Source: Halotalea alkalilenta | GTDB lineage: Bacteria; Pseudomonadota; Gammaproteobacteria; Pseudomonadales; Halomonadaceae | Length of the DNA: 64,000 nt | Assembly: GCF_001648175.1 (NCBI RefSeq) | Contig: NZ_CP015243.1 | Location: 1,550,001-1,614,000, forward strand | Direction of reading: 5' to 3' | In this document: piece by piece, positions 21,740 through 31,139 of the stretch | Numbering within the stretch: the first letter of the stretch is position 1 | Layout of the letters: each line of letters opens with the position of its first letter | Made by a program: the position numbers and the translations under genes | Notes under the pieces: model-generated | What the model was told of the DNA's origin: nothing | Seen by the model: the letters and a program-made list of their open reading frames with translations, nothing else | Databases searched by the model: none

Positions 21740-22042
21740 TCAGGGCAGGACGCGATTGAACGGCTTCACCGTCACCCGGGCGTAGACACCAGCATCCATG
21801 TAGGGATCCTCGGCCGCCCACTGCTGCGCCTGCGCCAATGAGGCGAACTCGGCGACCACCAGGCTGCCGGTAAAGCCGGCGGCGCCGGGATCGGGGCTGT
21901 CGACCGCGGGGTGGGGGCCTGCGAGTACCAGCCGGCCTTCATCGCGCAGCCGCTCGATTCGGGCGAGGTGGGCGGGCCGGGCGGCGCGGCGTTTCTCGAG
22001 GCTCTCCTCGACGTCCTGACTGATGATCGCGTAGAGCATCAC
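21740..22042 (-). CDS. yciI: YciI family protein
   Basis: Small soluble protein of 100 residues with the ferredoxin-like YciI fold. The sequence [18 protein letters not shown], the [19 protein letters not shown] stretch and ending [11 protein letters not shown] match E. coli YciI closely, including the conserved His/Asp pair of the proposed active site. Its enzymatic role is unresolved in the family. Its start overlaps the end of yciB by 4 bases; a second ATG follows at 22039. Confidence 0.92.
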   Translation of the reverse strand: MMLYAIISQDVEESLEKRRAARPAHLARIERLRDEGRLVLAGPHPAVDSPDPGAAGFTGSLVVAEFASLAQAQQWAAEDPYMDAGVYARVTVKPFNRVLP

Positions 22043-22617
22043 TGGTTTCCTTTCGTCGGTGGGTGATCATCGCCATGCGCGGCATGGCGGGCCATGTAGA
22101 GGCCTTGGGCGATGACGAACAAGAAGGTCAGGCCAAGCATGCCGAAGAGCTTGAAGTTGACCCAGGTCTCCTCGCTGTAATAAGTGAAGACGAACACATT
22201 GAGCGCGCCGAGGGCGACGAAGAAGCCGACCCAAGCGAGATTGAGCCGCGACCAGACCTGGGCCGGCAGGCTCACGCTCTTCTCCATCATCCGCTGGACC
22301 AGGGTCTTGCCGGCGCCGTCGCCCCGGCCCCACAGCGGCGAGAGCAAGAAAGCGACGGCGAACAGCCAGTTGACCACCGTTGGCTTCCACTTGATGAACT
22401 CGCCGTCCTGGAGCATCACGGTGGCACCGCCCAGCACCACTACCAGTGCCAGCGTCACCAGGTGCATCTTCTCGACCCGGCGATGGCGCCACCAGGTGTA
22501 GAGCACTTGCAAAAGCGTTGCGGGGATCAGTACCGCAGTGGCGAGGACCAGATCCTTGGTGAGGTGGTAGACCACGAAGAACACCAGGATCGGCAGGAAA
22601 TCGACCAACATTTTCAT
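22039..22617 (-). CDS. yciB: Inner membrane septation protein YciB (IspA family)
   Basis: Polytopic inner-membrane protein implicated in cell-envelope and septum integrity. It starts [18 protein letters not shown], as in the family, and has about five membrane helices; the segment [21 protein letters not shown] is conserved. The open frame allows a start at 22626, but the ATG at 22617 gives the family N-terminus and sits about 11 bases from a GGAG. The yciB-yciI order is conserved in gammaproteobacteria. Confidence 0.92.
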   Translation of the reverse strand: MKMLVDFLPILVFFVVYHLTKDLVLATAVLIPATLLQVLYTWWRHRRVEKMHLVTLALVVVLGGATVMLQDGEFIKWKPTVVNWLFAVAFLLSPLWGRGDGAGKTLVQRMMEKSVSLPAQVWSRLNLAWVGFFVALGALNVFVFTYYSEETWVNFKLFGMLGLTFLFVIAQGLYMARHAAHGDDHPPTKGNQ

Positions 22618-22871
22618 TGCGTGCATTTCTCCACGGGCACGGGGCGTTTGGCTGCCGTGCGGGTGTCGTTGTTTGCGAAGCGGTTTGACCGCGCATCAAT
22701 CGGACAGTCACTATACCCTTTCGAGCCGTACCTTCGGACCCGTATCGGGCAAAACTCCCGTCGAACTCACTCGCCTGGCTTTTGATCGCCGGGCCCGAGC
22801 AGCGGATGAGGTGCGGCGCCAAGACTTGGATGCCTGCCGTTGGCGGGTGTTCCCTTTCCAATCGATCGCAG

Positions 22872-23837
22872 ATGACCCCTACCCAGTCGTTTCCCCTCGC
22901 GGCGCTGCCGGAACGTTTCCATCCCGAACTCAGTGGCATCGATCTGCACATGCACTCCATCGCCTCCGATGGGGCGCTTGCACCTGCCCAACTGATGAAG
23001 CTCTGCGCCGACAAGGCGGTGGGCTGGGCCGCACTCACCGATCACGACACCCTCGACGGTGTCGCCGAGGCGCGGCAGGCGGCCGAGGCCCACGGCATCG
23101 CGCTGCTCTGCGGGGTCGAGCTCTCGACCCAATGGGCTGGCGTCGGCATCCACGTGGTCGCCCTGCTGCCGGGCGGTGAAGCGCAGGCGCTCGTCGAGGG
23201 CTCGCCGATGGCCGAGGCGCTCAGGCTGCTCGAGCGCGCGCGCTGTGAGCGCGCCGAGCGCATCGCCGTCAGGCTCGAGAAGCTCGGTCTCGAAGACGCT
23301 TTGGCGCGCGCCCAGCGCCATGCCGGTGGCCGTGCGGCGGTGGGGCGGCCGCATTTCGCCCGTGCGATGGTCGAGGCCGGGCTGGTAGCCGACCAGGCCC
23401 AGGCGTTCAAGCGCTTTCTCGGCGCCGGTAAACTCGGCGACATCAAGGCGCTGTGGCCAGAGCTCGAGCAGGTGGTGGGGTGGATTCGCCAAGCCTCCGG
23501 CGTCGCCGTGCTAGCGCATCCGCTACGCTATGGGCTGACCCGCCGTCGCCTCGGTCTGCTGCTCGACGCCTTCAGCGCGGCGGGAGGCGAGGCCGCCGAG
23601 CTGGTCAGCGGCTATCAGAATCCCGATCGCGGGCGCGACCTTGCTCGGCTGCTCGGTGAGCGAAGCATGTACGCATCGCTCGGCAGCGACTTCCACGCAC
23701 CGGGCGGGCCTTTGGCCCCAGGGCGCTACAGCCCGCCGCCGAGCAGCTCGGTGGCGCCGGTCTGGCGCCACCCGCGGCTGGCCGAATGGTTCGACGAGCG
23801 GCGCCCGCGAGGCTCAATCCAGGAGACGAGTGCATGA
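22872..23837 (+). CDS. rnm: PHP-domain 5'-3' exoribonuclease/phosphatase (Rnm/YciV/TrpH)
   Basis: Metal-dependent PHP-domain phosphoesterase of 321 residues. It belongs to the YciV (RNase AM) family, which matures the 5' ends of rRNA and hydrolyses 3',5'-nucleotide bisphosphates. Metal-binding motifs DLHMHSIASDGAL, ALTDHDTLDG, the conserved HPLRYGLTRR and GSDFHAPGGP are all present. The open frame reaches upstream to 22782, but the ATG at 22872 is chosen because homologues start shortly before the first PHP motif. It overlaps yciO by 4 bases, the same pairing as in E. coli. Confidence 0.92.
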   Translation: MTPTQSFPLAALPERFHPELSGIDLHMHSIASDGALAPAQLMKLCADKAVGWAALTDHDTLDGVAEARQAAEAHGIALLCGVELSTQWAGVGIHVVALLPGGEAQALVEGSPMAEALRLLERARCERAERIAVRLEKLGLEDALARAQRHAGGRAAVGRPHFARAMVEAGLVADQAQAFKRFLGAGKLGDIKALWPELEQVVGWIRQASGVAVLAHPLRYGLTRRRLGLLLDAFSAAGGEAAELVSGYQNPDRGRDLARLLGERSMYASLGSDFHAPGGPLAPGRYSPPPSSSVAPVWRHPRLAEWFDERRPRGSIQETSA

Positions 23838-24454
23838 ACCAGTTCCTCCAGATTCACCCAGAGACGCCGCAGAAGCGGCTGATCAGCCAGGCGGTGGAAG
23901 TCATTCGCCAAGGCGGGGTGATCGCCTATCCCACCGATTCGGGCTATGCGCTCGGCTGCTCGCTGGGCGAGAAGCGTGCGGTGGAGAGCATCAAGCGGCT
24001 GCGCGAGCTCGATGACAAGCACAACTTCACCCTGGTCTGCGCCGACCTGTCCGAGATCGGCACCTACGCCAAGGTCGACAACATGGTGTTCCGCCTGCTC
24101 AAGGCGCACACCCCTGGTCCCTACACTTTCATCCTCAATGCCACCAACGAGGTCCCGCGCCTCCTGCTTCATCCCAAGCGCCGCTCGATCGGCGTGCGCG
24201 TGCCGTCGCATCCGATCGCCCGCGCGCTGATCGATGAGTTGGGCATGCCGCTGATGAGCGTGACCTTGATTCCGCCGGGGGAGGAGCTGGCGATGACCGA
24301 TCCCGAGGAAATTCGCGAGCGCTTCGGTCACCAGCTCGCCCTGGTGATCGACGGTGGCGCCTGTTCGCTTGAGCCGACCACGGTGGTCGACCTGCGCGAG
24401 CTGCCGCCGGTCGTGCTGCGCCGGGGCAAAGGGGATCCCACGCCGTTCGAATGA
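23834..24454 (+). CDS. yciO: YciO family protein (Sua5/YrdC-like)
   Basis: YrdC-domain protein of 206 residues, exactly the E. coli YciO length. Seen motifs are GGVIAYPTDSGYALGC, the KRLRELDDKHNFTLVC segment, PGPYTFILNA and the RRSIGVRVPSHP stretch. Members resemble TsaC (threonylcarbamoyl-AMP synthase), but YciO is generally not the main TsaC and its role is uncertain. It follows rnm with a 4-base overlap. Confidence 0.93.
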   Translation: MNQFLQIHPETPQKRLISQAVEVIRQGGVIAYPTDSGYALGCSLGEKRAVESIKRLRELDDKHNFTLVCADLSEIGTYAKVDNMVFRLLKAHTPGPYTFILNATNEVPRLLLHPKRRSIGVRVPSHPIARALIDELGMPLMSVTLIPPGEELAMTDPEEIRERFGHQLALVIDGGACSLEPTTVVDLRELPPVVLRRGKGDPTPFE

Positions 24455-24466
24455 GGCTGAAGCGCG

Positions 24467-25372
24467 CTAGGCGGCCAGCGCCCGGGCCAGTGCCAGGGCG
24501 TCGCGGCCGCCGGCGGCATCGAGGACGCCACCGTGGCGCTGCAGGCGCTCGGCCAAGCGGTTGGCGCGTTCGGCATGCTCGGCGGCGGTATCCGCCAGCC
24601 GCCGCAGTGCGCTGATCGCGAAGGCCAGCTCATCGTGCGGTGCTTGGGCATCGGCGGCGCGGTCGAGGGCGTCGATCGCCGCTTCGAACAGCGCCGGGGC
24701 CCGGTCGGGCAGTGCGCCGGCGCCGGAGGGGGGATGGGCGAGCGCCGCGGCGCGGCTGGCTTTGCTTGCGTTGGATGGACGCAGCGCCACCCGCTCGGCG
24801 AGCTGCTCGGCCAGGCTCCAGAGGGCGGCGGGCGTACCTCGTTTGAGTTCGAGTTCCAGCTCGTCGATGGACCTTCGCTGTTCGCCGACCTCGATCGTGC
24901 CATGATCGATCGCCAGCTCGATCAGCGCGCCGCGATGCTCGATATCGAAGGCGATGCGTTCGAAGTCGGTGATGAATACCGGCCGCAGTCTCTCGAGCAG
25001 CGCGCGGTCGGCCAGCGCAGCGAGGCTGGGAGCCTGGCCTGCGAGCGCTTCGAGTACGTCGAGATCCAAACGCATCTCGCTGAGCCGCCACTGCCATTCG
25101 CCGCGTCGGCTCAGACCCCCTTCGCCATGGCCTGCGCTCTTCAGGGTCTGGATCACCGCGTCGCCTTCGCCCTGTCGCAGTCGCAGGGCAGCGCGCGCGC
25201 GCTCCAGGTCCCGCTCGGCGGTGTCGTAGTAGCGGTTGCCGAGCCTCATCGGCCGCGGCACGAGCGCGGCGAGCAGCGGATCCAGCAGCAGTGCCTCGCG
25301 CCCGCCGGGCGCGAAAACGAGCTTGAGTTCGATCTCCTCATCGGCGCCGCGGGTGTCGTCCTTGCCTGCCAT
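24467..25372 (-). CDS. ygiF: CYTH-domain inorganic triphosphatase (YgiF-like)
   Basis: CYTH tunnel-fold phosphatase of 301 residues. The signature EIELKLVF (ExExK) is at residues 13-20, followed by GNRYYDTAERDLERARAALRLRQ and ELELELKRG, all metal- or phosphate-binding strands. E. coli YgiF has a C-terminal CHAD domain and is about 430 residues; here the tail after residue 200 is only about 100 residues and lacks clear CHAD histidines. It is divergent from the DUF47-pit unit, suggesting a shared link with polyphosphate/phosphate metabolism. Confidence 0.85.
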   Translation of the reverse strand: MAGKDDTRGADEEIELKLVFAPGGREALLLDPLLAALVPRPMRLGNRYYDTAERDLERARAALRLRQGEGDAVIQTLKSAGHGEGGLSRRGEWQWRLSEMRLDLDVLEALAGQAPSLAALADRALLERLRPVFITDFERIAFDIEHRGALIELAIDHGTIEVGEQRRSIDELELELKRGTPAALWSLAEQLAERVALRPSNASKASRAAALAHPPSGAGALPDRAPALFEAAIDALDRAADAQAPHDELAFAISALRRLADTAAEHAERANRLAERLQRHGGVLDAAGGRDALALARALAA

Positions 25373-25458
25373 GTTCGGGCTCCAGGGTGATTTTCGGTGA
25401 CGGGGAAGGGGCCGAGTTTATATACTGGCGCCGCCATTCCCAATCGATAGTGCCGCCA

Positions 25459-26139
25459 ATGGTCACGCCCAATCCTTTCTCTTCGCTGTTCGGTCGCTCG
25501 CCCTTCACGGCGCTGCTCGAACACATCAAGCAGACCTCCGCCTGCGCTGACCTGTTGCTGCCGTTCTATGCCGCGACCCTCGCTGGCGACTGGAGCGCTG
25601 CCGCCAAGCTGCGCGAGCGGATCAGCGAGCTCGAGAACGCAGCCGACGAGCTCAAGACCCAGGTGCGCCTCAACCTGCCGAACACCCTGTTCCTGCCGGT
25701 ATCGCGCTCCGACCTGCTCGAGCTGGTCAGCGTCCAGGACAAGGTCGCCAACAAGGTGCGCGATATCGCCGGGATCATGTTCGGGCGCCAGATGGTCACG
25801 CCCGAACCGATGGTCGCCGGCATGCAGGAGTATCTCGAGACCGCGGTGGCCACCGTTCACCAGGCGCGCAAGGCGCTCTCCGAGCTCGATTCGCTGCTCG
25901 AGTCCGGCTTCGGGCGCAACGTTTCCAGCGTGCTCGACGGTCACCTTCGCGAACTGCACGAGTACGAGCATCGGGCCGACCAGCAGCAGATCGCGCTGCG
26001 ACGCCAGCTGTTCGGGCTCGAAGCCGAGCTGCCGCCGGTCGATGTGATGTTCTTCTACAAGATCATCGAAAGCATCGGAAAGCTCTCCGACTGCGCCGAG
26101 CGCGTCGGCGGTCGATTGCAGATCCTGATGGCTCGCTAA
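25459..26139 (+). CDS. DUF47 (TIGR00153) PhoU-like phosphate-transport accessory protein
   Basis: All-helical, PhoU-related cytoplasmic protein of 226 residues, usually encoded next to PiT transporters as a regulator or partner. Typical family features are MVTPNPFSSLFGRSPFTALLEH at the start (first 20 residues decide the ATG at 25459) and the central acidic YEHRADQQQIALRRQLF segment. It is 86 bases upstream of pit. Confidence 0.9.
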   Translation: MVTPNPFSSLFGRSPFTALLEHIKQTSACADLLLPFYAATLAGDWSAAAKLRERISELENAADELKTQVRLNLPNTLFLPVSRSDLLELVSVQDKVANKVRDIAGIMFGRQMVTPEPMVAGMQEYLETAVATVHQARKALSELDSLLESGFGRNVSSVLDGHLRELHEYEHRADQQQIALRRQLFGLEAELPPVDVMFFYKIIESIGKLSDCAERVGGRLQILMAR

Positions 26140-26225
26140 GCATCCCTTCTCGCCGCTTCCAGCCACTGCGCCACGAAGCGCTCCGTTCCACGCGTGCCTC
26201 GGTACGCCCGTAGATCTTCTTGCTC

Positions 26226-27488
26226 ATGACCATGATTGCCGAATACGGCTCGATCCTCGTGATCCTCGCCTGTGTGCTGGGGCTGTTCGTCGCCTGGGGC
26301 GTTGGCGCCAACGATGTCGCCAACGCGATGGGCACCTCGGTGGGCTCCAAGTCGATCACCCTGCGCCAGGCGATCGTGATCGCCGTGATCTTCGAATTCC
26401 TCGGTGCCTGGCTCGCCGGTGGACAGGTCACCGAGACCATCCGCAGCGGCATCGTCGACCCGGCGCTGCTCAACGGCGACACCGACCTCTACGTGATCGG
26501 CATGCTCGGCGCGCTGCTCTCTACCGGAATCTGGCTGGTGATCGCCTCGACCCGCGGCTGGCCGGTCTCCACCACCCATACCCTGGTCGGTGCGATCATG
26601 GGCTTCGGCGTGGTTGGCGTCGGGGTTCATTCGGTCAATTGGGGCCTGCTCAGCGGTATCTTCCTGAGCTGGATCGGTGCCCCGGCGATCGCCGGGGTGA
26701 GCGCCTTTTTGTTGTTCAAGTCGGTGCAGTTCTTGATCCTCGAGCGCGACCGCCCGCTCGAGTCGGCGCAGCGCTACGTGCCGATCTACATGTTCCTGGT
26801 CGGGTTCATGATCGCGATGGTGGTGGTGTTCAAGGCGCTGAAGAGCGTGCTTGCGCTGGATGCGCTTTCCGGACTCCTGGTCTCGCTGGTGCTCGGCGTG
26901 CTGGTGGCGCTGATTGGCAAGCTGGTGCTGTATCGCATGGTGTTCCGCAAGAGCTCCGAGGACCGCTTCGATTTCTCGAGTGTCGAGCGGATCTTCGGCG
27001 TGCTGATGATGTTCACCGCCTGCGCGATGGCCTTCGCCCACGGCTCCAACGACGTCTCCAACGCGGTGGGGCCGATGGTCGCGATCATCGATATGGTCGC
27101 CACCGGCGGCGATATCGCCGCCGCCACCGAGGTACCCGACTGGGTGCTGGTGCTCGGTGGGGTAGGGATCGTGCTCGGCCTCGTCACCTATGGTCACAAG
27201 GTGATCGCCACGGTCGGTTCGGGGATCACCGAGCTCACCCCCAGCCGCGGCTTCGCCGCGACCTTGGCCACCGCCGGCACCGTGGTGCTCGGCTCGGTCA
27301 GCGGGCTGCCGCTCTCGACCACCCAGACGCTGATCGGCGCGATCCTCGGCGTCGGGCTCGCCCGCGGCATGGCCGCGCTCAACCTCGGCGTGCTCGGGTC
27401 GATCGCGATCTCCTGGCTGATCACCCTGCCGGCGGGCGCGGCGATGTCCATCGTGTTCTTCTTCACCTTCAAGGGCATTTTCACCTGA
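26226..27488 (+). CDS. pit: Low-affinity inorganic phosphate transporter PiT
   Basis: Polytopic membrane symporter of 420 residues for phosphate (as metal-phosphate). It has both PiT signature repeats, VGANDVANAMGTSVGSK near the N-terminus and HGSNDVSNAVGPM in the second half, and about ten membrane helices. The second half also shows GLPLSTTQTLIGAILGVG mirroring VSTTHTLVGAIMGFG of the first half. An in-frame TTG lies at 26220; ATG 26226 is preferred. Confidence 0.94.
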   Translation: MTMIAEYGSILVILACVLGLFVAWGVGANDVANAMGTSVGSKSITLRQAIVIAVIFEFLGAWLAGGQVTETIRSGIVDPALLNGDTDLYVIGMLGALLSTGIWLVIASTRGWPVSTTHTLVGAIMGFGVVGVGVHSVNWGLLSGIFLSWIGAPAIAGVSAFLLFKSVQFLILERDRPLESAQRYVPIYMFLVGFMIAMVVVFKALKSVLALDALSGLLVSLVLGVLVALIGKLVLYRMVFRKSSEDRFDFSSVERIFGVLMMFTACAMAFAHGSNDVSNAVGPMVAIIDMVATGGDIAAATEVPDWVLVLGGVGIVLGLVTYGHKVIATVGSGITELTPSRGFAATLATAGTVVLGSVSGLPLSTTQTLIGAILGVGLARGMAALNLGVLGSIAISWLITLPAGAAMSIVFFFTFKGIFT

Positions 27489-27567
27489 GCGCCGTCGCGG
27501 CGCGCTGCTTGCGTGCCGCGTGGCTGTTACTCGATGATCGTGCATTGGCTCAGTCCTCCCAATCGCC

Positions 27568-28893
27568 ATGGAGTTCGCAGTGGACGACACCTTCAAGTTC
27601 GCCGAGTGGTTTCGCGGTAGCGCGCCGTACATCGACGCCCATCGCGGTCGCACTTTCGTGGTCCTGGTCGAGGGCGAGGCGCTGCGAGAGGATCACCGCG
27701 AGCCTTTAATCCAGGATCTCGCCCTGCTGCATACCCTCGGCGTGCGCTTGGTGATGGTGTTCGGCGTGCGTGCCCAGGCCTGTGCGGCGCTGGCCGAGGC
27801 GGGTATCGACCCGCGCCGGCTCCAGGGCCGAGAGGTGCTCGACGACGATGCGATGACGGTGATCGAGGCTGAGGCCAACCGGCTGCGGCTGGCACTTGAA
27901 GCGCGCTTCTCGGTGGGGCTGCCGAACAGCCCGATGCATGGGCTCGAGATCACCGCGGTGAGCGGCAACCTGGTGATGGCGAAGCCGCTGGGGGTGCGCG
28001 AGGGGGTCGATTTCTCGCGCAGTGGCGAGGTGCGCCGGGTGCGCGCCGACGCTATCCGCAGGCTGCTCGACCAGCGGGCGCTGGTGATCGTGCCGCCGCT
28101 CGGTCATTCCAGCACCGGCGAGGTGTTCGATCTCGATGCCGCCGACGTCGCCCGCTGCGTGGCGGTGGAACTCAGGGCCGACAAGCTGATCCTGCTCGGT
28201 CAGGCCCATGGGTTGAGCGATGCCCAAGGCGAACTCAAGCGCCAACTCACCCCGCAGGAGGCCGAGGCGGTGCACTTCGACCGCGTCGCCCAGCCGGAGC
28301 TGGCCCGCCAGCTCGATGCCGCCTGCGCCGCCGCGCGCCAGGGGGTCGCCCGCACTCACCTGCTCTCCTGGCGTGATCGCGATGCGCTGCTCGGTGAGCT
28401 GTTCACCCGTGATGGGGTGGGCACGATGATCACCCATGAGCGCTACGAACAGCTGCGCCCGGCGCGACTCGAGGATATCGGCGGAATGCTGGAACTGATG
28501 CTTCCGCTGGAGGAGAAGGGCGTTTTGATCCCGCGTTCGCGCGAGCGGCTCGAACAGCAGATCGACGATTACCGGGTGATCGTCCGCGACGGCATGGTGA
28601 TCGGCTGCATCGCGCTGCATCGCTTCGACGAGGCTCGGATGGGCGAGCTCGCCTGCGCGGTGGTGCACCAGGACTATCGCGGTGGAGAGCGCGGCGACCT
28701 GCTGCTGCGCGCAGTCGAAGATGAGGCGCGCCGGCGCGGCTACCAGGCGCTGTTCGCGCTCACTACCCACACCAGCCACTGGTTCCTCGAGCGCGGTTTT
28801 CGCCTCGGCGCGCCGAAGGAGCTGCCCGATACGCGACGTGTGGTCTATAACGTGGCGCGAAACTCCAAGGTGCTGATCAAAGCCCTGGATTGA
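27568..28893 (+). CDS. argA: Amino-acid N-acetyltransferase ArgA
   Basis: N-acetylglutamate synthase, the first enzyme of arginine biosynthesis. The N-terminal amino-acid-kinase-like domain (about 1-290; FVVLVEGEALREDH, VMVFGVRAQACAALAEAG) is regulatory. The C-terminal GNAT domain (about 300-441) has the acetyl-CoA loop region VVHQDYRGGERGDLLL and ends HTSHWFLERGFRLG. Length 441 is normal for the E. coli type enzyme. Confidence 0.94.
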   Translation: MEFAVDDTFKFAEWFRGSAPYIDAHRGRTFVVLVEGEALREDHREPLIQDLALLHTLGVRLVMVFGVRAQACAALAEAGIDPRRLQGREVLDDDAMTVIEAEANRLRLALEARFSVGLPNSPMHGLEITAVSGNLVMAKPLGVREGVDFSRSGEVRRVRADAIRRLLDQRALVIVPPLGHSSTGEVFDLDAADVARCVAVELRADKLILLGQAHGLSDAQGELKRQLTPQEAEAVHFDRVAQPELARQLDAACAAARQGVARTHLLSWRDRDALLGELFTRDGVGTMITHERYEQLRPARLEDIGGMLELMLPLEEKGVLIPRSRERLEQQIDDYRVIVRDGMVIGCIALHRFDEARMGELACAVVHQDYRGGERGDLLLRAVEDEARRRGYQALFALTTHTSHWFLERGFRLGAPKELPDTRRVVYNVARNSKVLIKALD

Positions 28894-28918
28894 ACTCCTC
28901 GGGGCCACAGGGAGGTCG

Positions 28919-30457
28919 ATGATGAAAGTCGCCCAGAGTGCCGATTCAGCCAAGCAGTCTTCGACGCTACCGCGCCATCGCGGCCGTTCACTGTTGCGCC
29001 TCGTGCTGCTCGGCTTCGCGGTGGCGATGCTGCCGGTGATGGTGCTGATCTATCAGGCGGGGCAGGCGATCTCGGAGCTCTCGGCGCTGGCCGACTCGAG
29101 CGCTCGCCAGGCGGTGGACGATACTCGTCGGGCGAGGGCGTTGATCAACCTCACCTCGGAAATGGAGCGTGCCGCGCGCCAGTACGAAGTGCTCGAGGAG
29201 CCCCAGCTGCTCGATGTTTATCGTGACCGTATGGCGCGCTTCGAGCAGCTGTTCGATCTTCAAGTGGCGCGGCTCGGAAGCCTCGGCCTCGAGAGCCCGC
29301 TGCGCGGTCTGCTTGCCGAACTGCGCGAGTTTCCCGAGCTCGAGCGCGACCAGCAGCAGGCGCTGCTCGCTCGTTTCCCGGCCTTCGCCGGCGGCGTCGA
29401 CGAGCTCGGTATCGTCACCAACAACCTTGTCGATACCCGCCTCGAGGCGATGCGTGAGCGCGCGGGTACGATCTATTCCGACCTGTGGCTCAAGCTCGCG
29501 GTCACCCTGGGGTTGACCCTGGCGGCGATTTTGTTCTTCACCTGGAGGATCATCCGCCCGATCCGCCAGCTCGAGCGGCGGATCCTCTCGCTCGGTAGCC
29601 ACCGGCGTGAAAGCGTCGAGGAGATCAAAGGGCCCGCCGAATTGGTCGCCCTCGGTCGCCGGCTCGACTGGCTCGGCGAGCGGCTCGACGAGCTCGAAGC
29701 GCAAAAGCGCACCTTCCTGCGCCATATGTCCCACGAGTTGAAGACGCCGCTGGCGGCGATTCGCGAAGGGACGGGGCTGCTCGCGGACGGCGTGGTCGGC
29801 TCGCTGGGCAAGCGTCAGCGCGAGATAGTGCTGCTGATCGACGACAGCAGCGCCGAGCTGCAGACGCTGATCGAGCAGCTGCTCGATTACAATCTGGTAC
29901 AGCACAATCGTACACTTACGGTGACACGTTTTGACGTAGTAACATTGATTCACGAGGTCATCGGCAAGCACCGCCTCGCGTTCGAAAGCAAGGGCCTGAG
30001 CATCGATGTCCCACGCAGGCCGGTATATTGGCAAGCGGACAGGATCCGCACCGGTCGGATCATCGACAACCTGATCTCCAATGTGATCGCCTACGGGGCC
30101 GACAACGGGTCTCTCTGGGTTCGCGCCTGGAACGACGAGCGCATGCTCTACGTCGAGGTCGCCAACAGCGGCGAGCGGATCAGCGAACAGGACCGCGACC
30201 ATCTGTTCGAGCCCTTCTACCAGGGGCGGATACGGCGCAAGGGACCGCTCAAGGGCTCGGGGATCGGCCTCTCGGTCGCGGCGGAGAGCGCCGCCATCCA
30301 GCACGGCAGCCTAGTGCTGGTCGACGATGCCGAGGAGGATGTCTGCTTTCGCCTGACCCTGCCGATGGCCGATGCGGGCCAGCGTACCCAGCCGATCGAA
30401 CCCGCCGCGCGCGCCGCCGATGAAGGCATCGCCCAGACCACCAACAGTTCGGGATGA
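28919..30457 (+). CDS. glrK: Sensor histidine kinase GlrK (QseE)
   Basis: Inner-membrane kinase of 512 residues related to GlrK/QseE. It has two membrane helices (about residues 23-43 and 190-210), a periplasmic helical bundle between them, a HAMP region, the phospho-acceptor His at about 272 in HMSHELKTPLAAIREGT, the family segment QLLDYNLVQHNR, and a GHKL ATPase domain ending in GSGIGLSVAAESAAIQHGS. It starts after a good GGGAGG site and overlaps the lipoprotein gene by 4 bases. No response regulator gene follows. Confidence 0.9.
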   Translation: MMKVAQSADSAKQSSTLPRHRGRSLLRLVLLGFAVAMLPVMVLIYQAGQAISELSALADSSARQAVDDTRRARALINLTSEMERAARQYEVLEEPQLLDVYRDRMARFEQLFDLQVARLGSLGLESPLRGLLAELREFPELERDQQQALLARFPAFAGGVDELGIVTNNLVDTRLEAMRERAGTIYSDLWLKLAVTLGLTLAAILFFTWRIIRPIRQLERRILSLGSHRRESVEEIKGPAELVALGRRLDWLGERLDELEAQKRTFLRHMSHELKTPLAAIREGTGLLADGVVGSLGKRQREIVLLIDDSSAELQTLIEQLLDYNLVQHNRTLTVTRFDVVTLIHEVIGKHRLAFESKGLSIDVPRRPVYWQADRIRTGRIIDNLISNVIAYGADNGSLWVRAWNDERMLYVEVANSGERISEQDRDHLFEPFYQGRIRRKGPLKGSGIGLSVAAESAAIQHGSLVLVDDAEEDVCFRLTLPMADAGQRTQPIEPAARAADEGIAQTTNSSG

Positions 30458-31062
30458 ATTCTCCCATGTCCTTCCGCCGTATCCTCCGCGCACCGCTGAT
30501 CGTTGCCGGCCTGCTAGGGGGCGGATTGCTGCTCGGCGGGTGTCAGACGCTCTCGGGTCCGTCCAATCTTTCCAACTGCGCGCTGTCGAGCGTACCGACT
30601 CTGGTCGAGAACCAGTGCCTGGTGCATCACTGGATAGCCTTCGCCGACCAGTCGCAGGAAGCCAGCGAATCCTGGCGCTCGACGATCGCTCAGCGGTTGG
30701 CGAGCTCCACCAGCCGTGACCGATTGGTACGCGCGGTCGCCTTCACCTGGTCGAGCGATCCCTCGCGGCTTGCCGAGGCGCGCAGGCTCTACGCCGAAGC
30801 GCTGGAGCAGGCGCCGCAGTCGCTGCGCCCGCTGCTGCAGCTGTGGCAGGACGATCTGGGCGAGCGCCTGGCGGCGGCCAACGCGCCCGTCGCTGGTCGC
30901 GCGCCTGTTCAGGCCACGCCTGCGGCCAGCGCCACTGGCCCGGGAGTGGAGCAGGCCGCGGCGCGTATCGCGGCGCTCGAGCAGGAGAACGCCGAGCTCA
31001 GGCGCAAGCTCGATGCCCTGGCCAACATCGAGGCGATGATGAATCGCCGCTACGGCGAATAG
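30454..31062 (+). CDS. qseG: QseG-like outer-membrane lipoprotein
   Basis: Lipoprotein of 202 residues with a signal peptide ending in the lipobox LLLGGC (Cys at about 30). A short C-terminal coiled coil (ARIAALEQENAELRRKLDAL) is typical of QseG/YfhG, an outer-membrane lipoprotein that controls the activity of GlrK. Position directly after glrK with a 4-base overlap supports this. An internal ATG at 30466 is a possible alternative start. Confidence 0.78.
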   Translation: MNSPMSFRRILRAPLIVAGLLGGGLLLGGCQTLSGPSNLSNCALSSVPTLVENQCLVHHWIAFADQSQEASESWRSTIAQRLASSTSRDRLVRAVAFTWSSDPSRLAEARRLYAEALEQAPQSLRPLLQLWQDDLGERLAAANAPVAGRAPVQATPAASATGPGVEQAAARIAALEQENAELRRKLDALANIEAMMNRRYGE

Positions 31063-31095
31063 ACCAGCTCCCGCTCGAACGATCGAGACTGTGCC

Positions 31096-31131
31096 AGCCC
31101 CCGCCCGGGAGACCGGGCGCGGGGCTTTGAT
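31096..31131 (+). terminator. Intrinsic terminator after the lipoprotein gene
   Basis: A strong GC stem of about 13 bp with one bulge (31096-31108 with 31113-31126, loop GAGA region) is followed by TTTGATCTT. It lies between qseG and the convergent xseA, so it closes the glrK-qseG unit and leaves no room for a glrR gene. Confidence 0.8.
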
Positions 31132-31139
31132 CTTGCGCT

